Positions 28,527 through 37,359 of a DNA stretch of 64,000 bases are shown piece by piece. This DNA is from Humidesulfovibrio sp. (GTDB lineage Bacteria; Desulfobacterota; Desulfovibrionia; Desulfovibrionales; Desulfovibrionaceae). Positions within the stretch are counted from its first letter, which is position 1, and every line of letters starts with the position of its first letter. The stretch spans positions 186,001 to 250,000 of the forward strand of contig NZ_JAVHLD010000001.1 in assembly GCF_031082295.1 (NCBI RefSeq). Direction: 5' to 3'. A model generated the notes under the pieces. That model was not told where the DNA came from. It saw only the letters and a program-made list of their open reading frames with translations, and searched no databases. The position numbers and the translations under genes are program-made.

Positions 28527-28994
28527 ATGCCCATGACCGCAGACGACGCCCGCGCCCACATCACCGCCCTGCTCCTGGAGCGCACGTCCCAGGACGAGGC
28601 CCGGCGCAAGGAAGCCCTGCGCGACTACCTCGACGTGACCCAGGCCACCACCGACCAGGCCACCTCCGAGGCCCTGGCGGGCCTGATCCCGGCGCTGATG
28701 CCGACACTCTACGCCAAGTGGATCGGCATGTTCGCCGACAGGCTGCTCGAAACCGTGCCTCTCAACCAGGTGGAACTGGTGTGCGACGGCAGCGCGGAAA
28801 ACGCCGCGGCCCTGACGCTGGCCTATGTGATGTTCCTGGAATCCGCGCGCATGGAGAAGCAGATCGACGAGGATCTGGCCGCGCTGGGCGCAGGCGCCGC
28901 AGCGGAGAGCCAGGACCAGGAACTGGCCGACATGGCCGCCAGCTACATCCGCGCGCGCCTGAGCGTCCTGGCGGAGAAGGCGAAAAAGCAGTAG
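28527..28994 (+). CDS. Conserved-looking hypothetical protein, helical, cytosolic
   Basis: The 155-residue soluble, mainly alpha-helical acidic protein has no signal peptide and no motif I recognise. AGGAGG lies 7 nt before the ATG and codon use matches the neighbours, so it is a real gene. It stands alone, divergent from the DUF401 gene and convergent with the TPR gene. Confidence 0.75.
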   Translation: MPMTADDARAHITALLLERTSQDEARRKEALRDYLDVTQATTDQATSEALAGLIPALMPTLYAKWIGMFADRLLETVPLNQVELVCDGSAENAAALTLAYVMFLESARMEKQIDEDLAALGAGAAAESQDQELADMAASYIRARLSVLAEKAKKQ

Positions 28995-29028
28995 TCGGCC
29001 GTTTGCCGGACCCCTAGAGGAGCCGGCC

Positions 29029-29595
29029 TCAGGCCTTGGCGGATAGGGCCCGTTCCACGGCCTCGGCCATTATCACCGGATCAGGCAGTTTCGACGCGTC
29101 GACGCCGTCCCCGTCATCCCCTTCCGCTTCCTGCGCAATGGCGCTCTCCACCAGGGCTATCTGAAGATTCAGCTCGCGCTGGAGCGGCACGTTGTGCGGG
29201 TCGAAGTGCAGCTTCCAGACCACGGCGGCCTTCTGCACCCGCTCCAGCCGCACCATGACCAGTCCCAGGTACACGATGGCGCGATTGTTGTTGCGGTTCT
29301 TCTGCATGATGCGCTCGAACTCGACCTTGGCCGGGATGTAGCGCCCCAGGTTGTACAGGCACTCGCCCAGGCGCTGCCGGGCCTCGACGTTCTCGCGCTC
29401 GGCCTCGAGGAATTTGCGGTACGAAGCGATGGCGGCCTCCCAGGATCCGGCGGCGAAGGCGGCGTTGGCCTCGGCCAGGACGGGCGCGGTCTCCGAGGCG
29501 CTGGCCACGGGCGCGGATTCCGGAACGCCGCGAAGCTTGTCCATGAACCCGAACAGCAGCTTGCGCCGCTTGACGTCGATCTCTTCCTTGGCCAC
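29029..29595 (-). CDS. TPR-repeat protein
   Basis: The 188-residue cytosolic protein has tetratricopeptide-like helices from about residue 38 to 130 (AEANAAFAAGSWEAAIASYRKFL, then RLGECLYNLGRYIPAKVEFERIM). Such repeats bind protein partners. The start is GTG with GAGG upstream. It is divergently oriented to the aldehyde oxidoreductase gene with a 119-bp shared promoter interval. The partner is unknown. Confidence 0.82.
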   Translation of the reverse strand: MAKEEIDVKRRKLLFGFMDKLRGVPESAPVASASETAPVLAEANAAFAAGSWEAAIASYRKFLEAERENVEARQRLGECLYNLGRYIPAKVEFERIMQKNRNNNRAIVYLGLVMVRLERVQKAAVVWKLHFDPHNVPLQRELNLQIALVESAIAQEAEGDDGDGVDASKLPDPVIMAEAVERALSAKA

Positions 29596-29714
29596 GCGTT
29601 CCTCCCTATCAGCACTTGGCGCCCTTTTGGGCCTTGCGATTCCTGGCGGCAGAGCATACTTCTTTCGGCCACGGGGTCAAGGCCCCAATTCTCGCGAAGC
29701 AAGGGAGCAGACGC

Positions 29715-31529
29715 ATGGCTGGGCCTAGACTCTTCGGGTGGGCAGGCAAGATACTGCGCGTGGACCTGGGCGCAAAGACCCAGGACGTGCTGCGCCTGCC
29801 AGAATCCGTGTATCGCGACTACCTGGGCGGCAAAGGCCTGGGCGGCTATCTGCTGCGCGACCACGCCACCCTGCCTCCGGGGCACCCGGACCTCCCGCTC
29901 GTCATCGCCGTTGGCCCGCTTAACGCCACCATCGCGCCCACCTCGGGCCGCTGCCACCTGACCACCCGCTCACCCCTCACCGGGGCCGTGGCCGACTCCA
30001 GCGCGGGCGGCCGCCTGGGAACGGAGCTGGCCCGCGCGGGCTGGGACGCCATCGTGATCGTGGGCCGGGCGGAACGCCCCACCGGCATCGAGATCGACGA
30101 CGAGGCCGTGCGCGTGGTGGATGCCAGCGCCCTCACCGGCCTGGACACCCACGAAGTCTTCGCGCGCCTGCGCGAGCGCCGCAAAGGCGGGTCCATCGCC
30201 GCCACCGGCCCGGCGGCGGAATCGGGCTGCCTGTTCGCGAGCCTCATCGTGGACACACACCACGCGGCCGGGCGCTGCGGCCTGGGCAGCGTGGCGGGGG
30301 GCAAGAACCTCAAGTACCTGGCCGTGCGTGGCACGGGTCGGCGCAAGGTCGCGGATTTGCCCGGCCTGAAGACCGCGCGCGAGGACATCCTGCGCCTCAC
30401 GGCGGCCTCCCCTGTGCTGCTCGGCCAGCACGGCTTCTCCTGCTTCGGCACGGGCAGCATCTTCGACCTCATGGACTCCCGGCGCATGATGCCCACGGAC
30501 AACTTCCGGCGCACGCGCTTCCCCGGAGCCGAGGGCCTGAACGCCTACGCCTACAAGCAGCGCTACCAGCCGCGCCGCCACGGCTGCCAGGGCTGCCACG
30601 TGCTCTGCAAGAAGATCGCGGCGGACGGCCGCTCCATGCCCGAGTTCGAGACCATGAGCCACTTCACCGCGCTCATCGGCAACACGGACCTGGAACTGGT
30701 GCTCAAGGCCAACGACCTGTGCAACCGCCTGGGGCTCGACACCATCAGCGCAGGCTCCACCCTGGCATGCCACCGGGAGATTTCCGGCCAGGACCTCACC
30801 GGCGAGCGCGTGCTGGAACTGCTCACCGGCATGGGCACGGGCGTGGGGCCGGGCGCGGAGTTGGGGCTCGCATTGGCAAAAGGCTCCGCAAACTACGCCG
30901 CGAGCATGGGCCGCCCGGAGCTCTCCATGAGCGTGAAGGGGCTTGAGCTGCCCGCCTACGACCCGCGCGGGGCCTACGGCATGGCGCTGGCCTACGCCAC
31001 CAGCGCGCGCGGCGGCTGCCACCTGCGGGCCTACCCCATCAGCCATGAGATCCTGCGCAAGCCCGTTGCCACGGACCGCTTCAGCTTTTCCGGCAAGGCG
31101 CGCATCGTGAAGATCGCCGAGGACGCCAACGCCTGCGTGGACTCGCTCATCGCCTGCAAGTTCCTGTTCTTCGCCGCCAGCCTGGAGGAATACGCACGGG
31201 CCTTTTCCTCGGTGACGGGCGTCGCCGCCACCACCCACGACCTGCTCGTCATCGGCGAGCGCGTGGACTACCAGGAGCGGCTCATGAACGCCCGGAACGG
31301 CTTCAGCGCCAAGGACGACGACCTGCCCGCGCGCTTCTTCAACGAGGAAGGCACCAGCGGCCCGGGCCTGCCCATCCCGCCCGTCCCGCGCGAGGACTTC
31401 CTGGCCGCCCGCAGCGCGTACTACCGCATCCGGGGCCTGACTCCGGACGGCCTGCCCACGCGAGAGACGGCGGAGCGGCTGGGGCTGCCCTGGCCGTCCG
31501 GCCTGGCCAGCGGGGAGGTTGGCCGATGA
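29715..31529 (+). CDS. aor: Aldehyde:ferredoxin oxidoreductase (tungstopterin enzyme)
   Basis: The cytosolic enzyme oxidises aldehydes to acids with ferredoxin as acceptor, using a tungsten-bis-pterin and one [4Fe-4S] cluster. The 604-residue protein opens with the family motif GKILRVDLGAKT and the domain-1 signature YLGGKGLGGYLL. The cluster ligands are CQGCHVLC and a distal Cys in VDSLIACKFLFF. AAGGGAG at 29701-29707 supports ATG 29715 over a longer frame. Its last codons overlap the aldolase gene (ATGA), so the products are made together and may share a substrate. Confidence 0.93.
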   Translation: MAGPRLFGWAGKILRVDLGAKTQDVLRLPESVYRDYLGGKGLGGYLLRDHATLPPGHPDLPLVIAVGPLNATIAPTSGRCHLTTRSPLTGAVADSSAGGRLGTELARAGWDAIVIVGRAERPTGIEIDDEAVRVVDASALTGLDTHEVFARLRERRKGGSIAATGPAAESGCLFASLIVDTHHAAGRCGLGSVAGGKNLKYLAVRGTGRRKVADLPGLKTAREDILRLTAASPVLLGQHGFSCFGTGSIFDLMDSRRMMPTDNFRRTRFPGAEGLNAYAYKQRYQPRRHGCQGCHVLCKKIAADGRSMPEFETMSHFTALIGNTDLELVLKANDLCNRLGLDTISAGSTLACHREISGQDLTGERVLELLTGMGTGVGPGAELGLALAKGSANYAASMGRPELSMSVKGLELPAYDPRGAYGMALAYATSARGGCHLRAYPISHEILRKPVATDRFSFSGKARIVKIAEDANACVDSLIACKFLFFAASLEEYARAFSSVTGVAATTHDLLVIGERVDYQERLMNARNGFSAKDDDLPARFFNEEGTSGPGLPIPPVPREDFLAARSAYYRIRGLTPDGLPTRETAERLGLPWPSGLASGEVGR

Positions 31530-32773
31530 ACACGCTGATGGCAAAATACGCCGCCAAGCTGTCCGCCACGGGCCTGTGCGCGCCGGGAGACGTGCTCATG
31601 GCCGCCCTGGACGACGAACTGGCCTGGAGCCAACCGACGGACACGGGCGACCCGCGCCGAAAGCTCATGGGAGCCGTGTTCGCGGGCATGAACATCAGCG
31701 CGCTGCTCCTGGCGCGACCGGCGGGCGTGTACCAGGCGGTCATGGTCGAACTGGCCCGACAGGCCCTGGCCGACGGCACCACGAGTGGATGGGGGTCCAT
31801 CACCCCCGGCGACTGCGAAACGCGCACCTTCCTGCACGACCTGCCCGTGGTGGACTCCATGGGCGCGGATGTCGTCATCCAGGCGCTGCGCCAGCGCAAG
31901 GGCTGCGTGATCCTGAACGGCGACGAGGTTCTCGTGGCCGCCTTCGGCACCGTGAGCCCGGAACAGGCTTATGTCACCTTCAGCTCCATGTGCTTCGCCT
32001 GCTTCGTGGCCTACTTCGCGGACCACCTGCTCCGCGCGCGCCAGGGCAGCCTTACGCCGGAGCGCCAGGCGGCCTTCGAGCGCATCAAGGCCTTGCTGCC
32101 GGAAGACCGCGACGACCTGCCGGACCTGCTGCCCGGCCCCTTCGAGAGCGAGGACGCCGCGCGCGAGGCTCTTATCCAGGCAGGCCGCCACACGGTGGAG
32201 TACGGCCTGGTGGACTCCTACTTCGGCAATATTTCGTATCGGTTGGGCGACACCATCCTCATCAGCCAGACCGGCAGCTCGCTGGACGAGCTCGGCGCAT
32301 GCATCGACCCCTGCCGCATGGACGGCAGCTCCTGCGCTGGCATCACCGCCTCCAGCGAGTACTCCGCGCACAAGGCCGTGTACGAGGCCGAGGACAACGC
32401 GCGGGCCATCCTGCACGGCCACCCGCGCTTCTCGGTGATCCTGTCGCTGGACTGCGAGCGGCTGGACTGCCCGAAGCTGGGCGAGTGCCACCGCGCCTGC
32501 GACACCCCGCGAGCCGTCACCGACCCCAGCGGCGGGCTCGGCGTGCCCATCGTGCCGGGCGAGGTCGGCACCGGTCCCTTCGGCCTGTGCAACACCCTTC
32601 CCGCGGCCCTCACCGGCACCAGCGGCGAAAAGCGCGGGGCCATCGTCTACGGGCACGGGCTGTTCACCCTGGGCGCGGTGGACTTCCGCGACGCCTTCGC
32701 CACCCTCATGGGGGTGGAGCACTTCTGCCGGGCGGAGTATTTCCGGCGAGTGGCCCGGCTCGGCGGAGAATAA
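31526..32773 (+). CDS. Cys-rich class II aldolase/adducin-domain protein with an extra N-terminal domain
   Basis: Residues about 210-410 form a class II aldolase domain. Glu278 in SSEYSAHK, the zinc ligands His297 and His299 in LHGHP, and His377 in YGHG are all present. These enzymes cleave or rearrange sugar phosphates, often releasing an aldehyde. The first 200 residues are a domain I do not recognise. The aldolase part is unusually rich in cysteine: Cys259, 263 and 270, and Cys310-x4-Cys315-x5-Cys321-x3-Cys325 placed in an insertion, perhaps for an Fe-S cluster or second metal. The overlap with the tungsten aldehyde oxidoreductase suggests that the aldehyde product is oxidised at once. The exact substrate is unknown. 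Confidence 0.82.
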   Translation: MNTLMAKYAAKLSATGLCAPGDVLMAALDDELAWSQPTDTGDPRRKLMGAVFAGMNISALLLARPAGVYQAVMVELARQALADGTTSGWGSITPGDCETRTFLHDLPVVDSMGADVVIQALRQRKGCVILNGDEVLVAAFGTVSPEQAYVTFSSMCFACFVAYFADHLLRARQGSLTPERQAAFERIKALLPEDRDDLPDLLPGPFESEDAAREALIQAGRHTVEYGLVDSYFGNISYRLGDTILISQTGSSLDELGACIDPCRMDGSSCAGITASSEYSAHKAVYEAEDNARAILHGHPRFSVILSLDCERLDCPKLGECHRACDTPRAVTDPSGGLGVPIVPGEVGTGPFGLCNTLPAALTGTSGEKRGAIVYGHGLFTLGAVDFRDAFATLMGVEHFCRAEYFRRVARLGGE

Positions 32774-32890
32774 ATCCAGGCGGGTGAGGACTCCCGCGCC
32801 ACATTATCCCCATCCATGCATTCCCATCCGCGAGCAGGGGTGATACCCCTGCCTTCCTGCCAGTGACGGCAGACAAAACGGGGTGAACAC

Positions 32891-33817
32891 ATGACAGACC
32901 TTGAACGTCGGCAGCGGCGCGCCGCCCTTTTGCCAGTGCTGGCGCTCACCGCGGCCAGCATCCTCTGGGCCAGCGCGTTCATCGCCTTCAAGCTGGCCTT
33001 CCAGGCCTACGACCCCATGTTCGTGCTCTTCGCGCGCATGCTCGTGGCGTGCCTGTGCTTTCTGCCGCTGGCCGCGCGCTTCCGCAATCAGGTCTACCTG
33101 CCCGGCGACTGGAAACCCATCCTGCTCATGAGCCTGTTCGAGCCGTGCCTGTATTTTCTCTTCGAGACGGCGGCCATCAAGAACACCGAGGCCGCCCAGG
33201 CGGGAATGATCGTGGCCATGCTGCCGTTGCTGGTCGCCATCGGCGCGCACTTCTTCCTCAAGGAAAAGGTGACGCCGCGCACCTGGACCGGGTTCGCCCT
33301 GGCCGTGGGCGGGGCCGCAATGCTCTCGCTCCAGTCGAGCGCCACGGAGAACGCACCCCATCCGGCCCTGGGCAACTTCCTTGAGTTCCTGGCCATGTGC
33401 TGCGCCATGGGCTACACGATCCTGCTCAAGAAGCTCTCGGCGCGCTACTCGCCCCTGTTCCTGACCGCCAGCCAGGCCCTCATCGGCTGCCTGTTCTTCC
33501 TGCCGCTCATGTTTCTGCCCGGCCAGCGCCTGCCCACGGAGTTCGTGCTCATCCCCGCCCTCTCGGTCATCTACCTGGGCGCCGCCATCACCCTGGGCGC
33601 CTATGGCCTGTACAGCTACGGCGTGAGCAAAATCCCCGCCAACCAGGCCTCGGCCTTCATCAACCTCATCCCCGTGGCAACCGTGCTCATGGCGCGCTTC
33701 GCCCTGGGCGAGGTCTTCGGGCTGGGGCAATATCTGGCCTCGGCCCTGGTGCTCGTCGGCGTGGTGGTGAGCCAGGACAAGAAGGGCAGGCAAGCCGAGG
33801 CCGAAGCCGCAGCCTAG
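32891..33817 (+). CDS. EamA/DMT-family transporter
   Basis: The 308-residue integral membrane protein has ten helices in two EamA repeats, typical of drug/metabolite transporters that export amino acids or other small molecules. The first repeat begins LALTAASILWASAFIAFK and the second contains AMGYTILLKKLSARYS. GGGGTG precedes the ATG. The substrate is unknown. The metalloprotease gene follows after about 30 bp. Confidence 0.92.
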   Translation: MTDLERRQRRAALLPVLALTAASILWASAFIAFKLAFQAYDPMFVLFARMLVACLCFLPLAARFRNQVYLPGDWKPILLMSLFEPCLYFLFETAAIKNTEAAQAGMIVAMLPLLVAIGAHFFLKEKVTPRTWTGFALAVGGAAMLSLQSSATENAPHPALGNFLEFLAMCCAMGYTILLKKLSARYSPLFLTASQALIGCLFFLPLMFLPGQRLPTEFVLIPALSVIYLGAAITLGAYGLYSYGVSKIPANQASAFINLIPVATVLMARFALGEVFGLGQYLASALVLVGVVVSQDKKGRQAEAEAAA

Positions 33818-33849
33818 ACAAGCACCCGGCTCCCGTGAGAATTGCGGAC

Positions 33850-34566
33850 ATGCTTGAACTGCTGGAGATCACCCACGCGGGCCAGCGCATCCTGGTGCAG
33901 GTCCGTTACGACCGCTTCCGCACGCTGCGCCTCTCGGTGCGTCCGGAAGGCACGGTCCTGGTGCGCGCGCCGCGCCGAGCAAGCCAGACGCAGATCCGCG
34001 CCCATGTGGAGACCAAGGCCGGGTGGATCATCCGGCACCTGGAGCGCTTCCGCGTCCTGCGCGAGGCCGCGCCGCAACCGCTTACCTATCTCAGCGGAGA
34101 GACCCACGCCTTCCTCGGGCGAGAGTACACCCTGGAGGCCCGGCAGGACGAGCGCAACGCCGTGCGTCTGGAAGACGGCTGCCTGGTCGTGACCACCCTC
34201 TTCCCCCCCACCCCGGAAAAGGTGCGCAAGCTGCTCGACACCTGGCACCTGGAGCAGGCGCGGGAGCTGTTCCATCGGTTTCTCCGCGCCTTGCAGCCGC
34301 AGTTCGACGCCCTGAACGTGCCGCGCCCGGCGTGCCTCAAGATTCGGGCAATGACCAGCCGCTGGGGCACCTGCTCGCGCTCGGGCACCATCACCCTGAA
34401 CCGGCATCTCACCCGGGCTCCGCTGGAATGCGTGGAATACGTCGTGGCCCACGAGCTCTGCCATTTGCGGCATTTCGGCCATGATGCGCATTTCTATGGT
34501 CTGCTGGAGCGCGTCGTTCCTGACTGGAAGGCGCGCCGGAGGCGGCTGCGGAGCGTGCCGCTGTAG
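33850..34566 (+). CDS. YgjP/DUF45-family metal-dependent hydrolase
   Basis: The 238-residue cytosolic protein has a zinc-protease-like C-terminal domain carrying the HExxH motif in VVAHELCHLRHFGHDAHFY and the family-typical TSRWGTCSRSGTITLN just before it. It is related to SprT/WSS1-type proteases. ATG 33850 was chosen inside a longer open frame because homologues start at this beta strand. The physiological role is unknown. Confidence 0.88.
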   Translation: MLELLEITHAGQRILVQVRYDRFRTLRLSVRPEGTVLVRAPRRASQTQIRAHVETKAGWIIRHLERFRVLREAAPQPLTYLSGETHAFLGREYTLEARQDERNAVRLEDGCLVVTTLFPPTPEKVRKLLDTWHLEQARELFHRFLRALQPQFDALNVPRPACLKIRAMTSRWGTCSRSGTITLNRHLTRAPLECVEYVVAHELCHLRHFGHDAHFYGLLERVVPDWKARRRRLRSVPL

Positions 34567-34575
34567 AAGCAGGCG

Positions 34576-35418
34576 CTATGCCTCCAGAAACACGTCCGGC
34601 GGCAGGTCGCCCAGTCCTTCCGCGCGGCGAGCCTCGGCCAGGAGTGCCAGAGTGGCGGCCTCGCCTTCCGGCCCGATGTCCAGGCTGGCCTCGGTGACGA
34701 AGGTCTCGATATGCCGGGCGATGACGCCCTCGTCCATCTCCTGGGCGTGCTGCCGGATGTAGCCGAGGCTGGCCTCGGGGTGTGCGCGTGCGTGCTCCAG
34801 GCTGGCGCGGATGCCAGCGTTGACGGCCCGGGCAAGATCAAGCCCGAGCGACCGGCGCAGGATGATGCAGCCCAGCGGAATGGGCAGGCCGCGGTCCTCC
34901 TCCCACCAGGCGCCCAGGTCGAGCAGCCGCGTGAGGCCGTGCTCGGCGTAGGTGAAACGCCCCTCGTGGATGACCACCCCGGCTGCGCACCCGCCGCTGG
35001 TGACGGCGGGCATGACCTGGTCGTACACCAGCTCGACGAGTTCAGGCCTGATGCCGCGCTCCCGGCAGAGCAGGCCGAAGATGAGGTTGGCGGTGGTGCG
35101 TCGGCCCGGGATGGCCACGCGCTTGCCATGCAGATCTTCCAGGCGCTGCCCCTGGCTGGACACCAGAATCGGCCCGACGCCGCGCCCCAATGCCCCGCCC
35201 GCGCGCAGCAGACGGTATTCGCCAAGCACACCGGCGGCCGCCGCCACGGAAACCTTGCAAACATCCGGCAGCCCGGCGCTCGCGGCCTCGTTCAGGCGCT
35301 CCACATCGGCCAGGGTGATGCCGAACTCCACCCCCGGGACGCGCACAAGGCCGGCGGCCAGCGCATGGAAGATGAACGTGTCGTTGGGGCAGGGCGAGTA
35401 GTGGAACTGCAGGCGCAT
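34576..35418 (-). CDS. mqnD: 1,4-dihydroxy-6-naphthoate synthase, futalosine pathway
   Basis: MqnD releases dihydroxynaphthoate from cyclic dehypoxanthinyl futalosine in menaquinone synthesis. The 280-residue protein has the periplasmic-binding-protein-like fold of MqnA/MqnD and starts LQFHYSPCPNDTFIFHAL, the MqnD signature. A GGAGG precedes ATG 35418. It is transcribed away from tetR-mqnE-mqnC-mqnA, sharing a 135-bp control region that holds an inverted repeat. Confidence 0.94.
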   Translation of the reverse strand: MRLQFHYSPCPNDTFIFHALAAGLVRVPGVEFGITLADVERLNEAASAGLPDVCKVSVAAAAGVLGEYRLLRAGGALGRGVGPILVSSQGQRLEDLHGKRVAIPGRRTTANLIFGLLCRERGIRPELVELVYDQVMPAVTSGGCAAGVVIHEGRFTYAEHGLTRLLDLGAWWEEDRGLPIPLGCIILRRSLGLDLARAVNAGIRASLEHARAHPEASLGYIRQHAQEMDEGVIARHIETFVTEASLDIGPEGEAATLALLAEARRAEGLGDLPPDVFLEA

Positions 35419-35446
35419 GGAATCCTCCGGCTGGGCCGCCTGTTCA

Positions 35447-35475
35447 TTGACACGGAGCGGACGCGGGCATAGAAG
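35447..35475 (+). promoter_or_regulatory. Promoter of tetR-mqnE-mqnC-mqnA
   Basis: TTGACA (35447-35452), a 17-bp spacer and TAGAAG (35470-35475) lie upstream of the regulator gene. The palindrome starts at the very next base, which puts it across the transcription start. Confidence 0.6.
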
Positions 35476-35489
35476 TGACCACCTGGTCA
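35476..35489. promoter_or_regulatory. Palindromic operator candidate for the TetR regulator
   Basis: TGACCA-CC-TGGTCA is a perfect 6-bp inverted repeat with a 2-bp centre, directly after the -10 box. TetR proteins bind such palindromes beside their own genes. It sits between divergent mqnD and mqnECA and could control both. Confidence 0.62.
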
Positions 35490-35553
35490 TTCCCACGCAG
35501 ACTACCCAACCATGCCCCGGGAGGCAAGCGCCTTCCGCAAGGAAACCCGGCAG

Positions 35554-36225
35554 ATGAACCTTTCGCGCTCGACATTCGACAACCTGGACCCGCAAAAACA
35601 GCGGCGCGTGCTGGACGAGTCCCTGCGCGAGTTCGCCGAGCGGGGCTACAACCAGGCCAGCATCAACCGCATCGTGGCGCGGCTGGATATCGCCAAGGGC
35701 TCGCTCTTCCAATACTTCGGCAGCAAGGAAGGGCTGTTCAAGCATCTCTTCCGCAAGGCCGTGGACGAGATCAAGGCCCCGCTCCGCGCGATCCGCGACG
35801 CCAGGGGAGCGGAGAGCTTCCCCGAGCGCCTGAAGCGCGTCTTTTCCGCCAGCGCGGCCTTTGCCCAGGCCCACCCGTTCCTCTGGAGCATCTACCGGCG
35901 CATGCTGACCCAGGAGGACTTTCCGCTCCGGGCCACCCTGCTCACCGAGGTCCGCGCCGAGGCTTTGACTTTTTTCCGCGAGCTGGTCGAGCTTGGCCAG
36001 CAGCGCGGGGAGGTTCGCGCCGACCTGGACCCGGCCCTGGCGGCCTTTGTCATCGAGGCCACGCTGGACCGCGCGCTGAGCGCCCAGGACTCGTCCGTGC
36101 TCGACGCGGGCCTTGGGCTTTCCGCCGATGCCGACACGCGCCAGGCACGCCTGGACGCCCTGGCCGAGGCCCTGTGCCTGGGCTTTTCGCAATCCGCAGC
36201 AGTCGAAGGAGTGACGCATGTCTAA
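35554..36225 (+). CDS. TetR-family repressor of the menaquinone gene cluster (inferred)
   Basis: The 223-residue protein has an N-terminal helix-turn-helix typical of TetR (NQASINRIVARLDIAKGSLFQYFGSKEGLFKHLF) and a C-terminal ligand-binding helical domain. ATG 35554 with AAGGAA upstream fits the family length; an ATG at 35512 would add 14 unconserved residues. Its end overlaps mqnE by 8 bp, so it belongs to the menaquinone operon and probably controls it. The ligand is unknown. Confidence 0.85.
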   Translation: MNLSRSTFDNLDPQKQRRVLDESLREFAERGYNQASINRIVARLDIAKGSLFQYFGSKEGLFKHLFRKAVDEIKAPLRAIRDARGAESFPERLKRVFSASAAFAQAHPFLWSIYRRMLTQEDFPLRATLLTEVRAEALTFFRELVELGQQRGEVRADLDPALAAFVIEATLDRALSAQDSSVLDAGLGLSADADTRQARLDALAEALCLGFSQSAAVEGVTHV

Positions 36226-37357
36226 GATATTGGGCCATGACCTGAAACGATACGAGGCGCTGGGCCTGGGCGCGATCGCCCGCAAGGTCCACGCCGGGGA
36301 GCGCCTGAGCCTTGCCGAGGGCCACGCGCTCTTCGACTGCACGGACGTGACCGCCGTGGGCGCCCTGGCGCACGCACGCCGCACCGCCCTGCACGGCGAC
36401 CGCACCTTCTACGTGGTCAACCGGCACATCAACTACACGAACGTTTGCATCAACGGCTGCGCCTTCTGCGCCTATCAACGCGAAAAGGGCCAGGACGGCG
36501 GCTTCGAGCTTTCCGTGGCGGATGCCGTGGAGCGCCTGCTGGAGGCGCCCCTGCCTCCGCGTGAAGTGCACATCGTGGGCGGCTGCCACCCGGACCTGCA
36601 CCTGTCGTTTTTCGTGGAGCTGCTCTCCACTGTGCAAAATGCCCTGCCGGACGCCGCGCTCAAGTGCTTCACGGCGGTAGAAATCGCCCACTTCGCCAGG
36701 CTTGAGGGCATCAGCACCAGGGAGGTGCTGCAGGTCCTGAAGAACGCCGGATTGGCCATGCTGCCGGGCGGCGGGGCCGAAATCTTCGCGCCAGAGGTGC
36801 GCCGCCGCATCTGCCCCAAAAAGTCCAGCGCCGAGGAATGGCTGCGCATTCACGGGGAGGCGCATGCGCTCGGGCTGGCCACCAACTGCACCATGCTCTT
36901 CGGGCACCTGGAGAGCATCGACGACCGCCTGGACCACCTGGACCGCCTGCGCACCCAGCAAGACAAGACCGGTGGCTTCACCTGCTTCATCCCCCTGCCC
37001 TTCCAGACCGAGAACAGCGCCATCAAGGTGGAGCGCCCGCTCACGGGGCTGGACGAGCTGCGGACCATCGCCGTGTCCCGCCTCATGCTCGACAACATCC
37101 CGCACGTGAAGGCCTACTGGGTCATGCTCACGGTGAAGCAGGCCCAGGCCGCGCTGTTCTTCGGTGCCGACGACCTGGACGGAACCGTTGTGGAGGAGAA
37201 GATCGGACACATGGCCGGGGCAACCAGCAGGCAAGAGCTCACCAAGTCCCAGCTACAGGACATGATCCGTGGCATGGGCCTGACCCCGGTGGAACGCGAC
37301 GCGCGATTCAAGCCCATCAGCGACGAGGAGCGCCGCTCCGCGCTTCAGGAGGCCTAG
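36218..37357 (+). CDS. mqnE: Aminofutalosine synthase, radical SAM
   Basis: MqnE joins the chorismate-derived enolpyruvyl benzoate to S-adenosylmethionine to give aminofutalosine. The 379-residue protein has the radical-SAM cluster motif CINGCAFC (CxxxCxxC) after YVVNRHINYTNV, and the family pattern MLPGGGAEIF. GGAG lies 7 nt before the ATG. It is followed 3 bp later by mqnC. Confidence 0.95.
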   Translation: MSKILGHDLKRYEALGLGAIARKVHAGERLSLAEGHALFDCTDVTAVGALAHARRTALHGDRTFYVVNRHINYTNVCINGCAFCAYQREKGQDGGFELSVADAVERLLEAPLPPREVHIVGGCHPDLHLSFFVELLSTVQNALPDAALKCFTAVEIAHFARLEGISTREVLQVLKNAGLAMLPGGGAEIFAPEVRRRICPKKSSAEEWLRIHGEAHALGLATNCTMLFGHLESIDDRLDHLDRLRTQQDKTGGFTCFIPLPFQTENSAIKVERPLTGLDELRTIAVSRLMLDNIPHVKAYWVMLTVKQAQAALFFGADDLDGTVVEEKIGHMAGATSRQELTKSQLQDMIRGMGLTPVERDARFKPISDEERRSALQEA

Positions 37358-37359
37358 GC

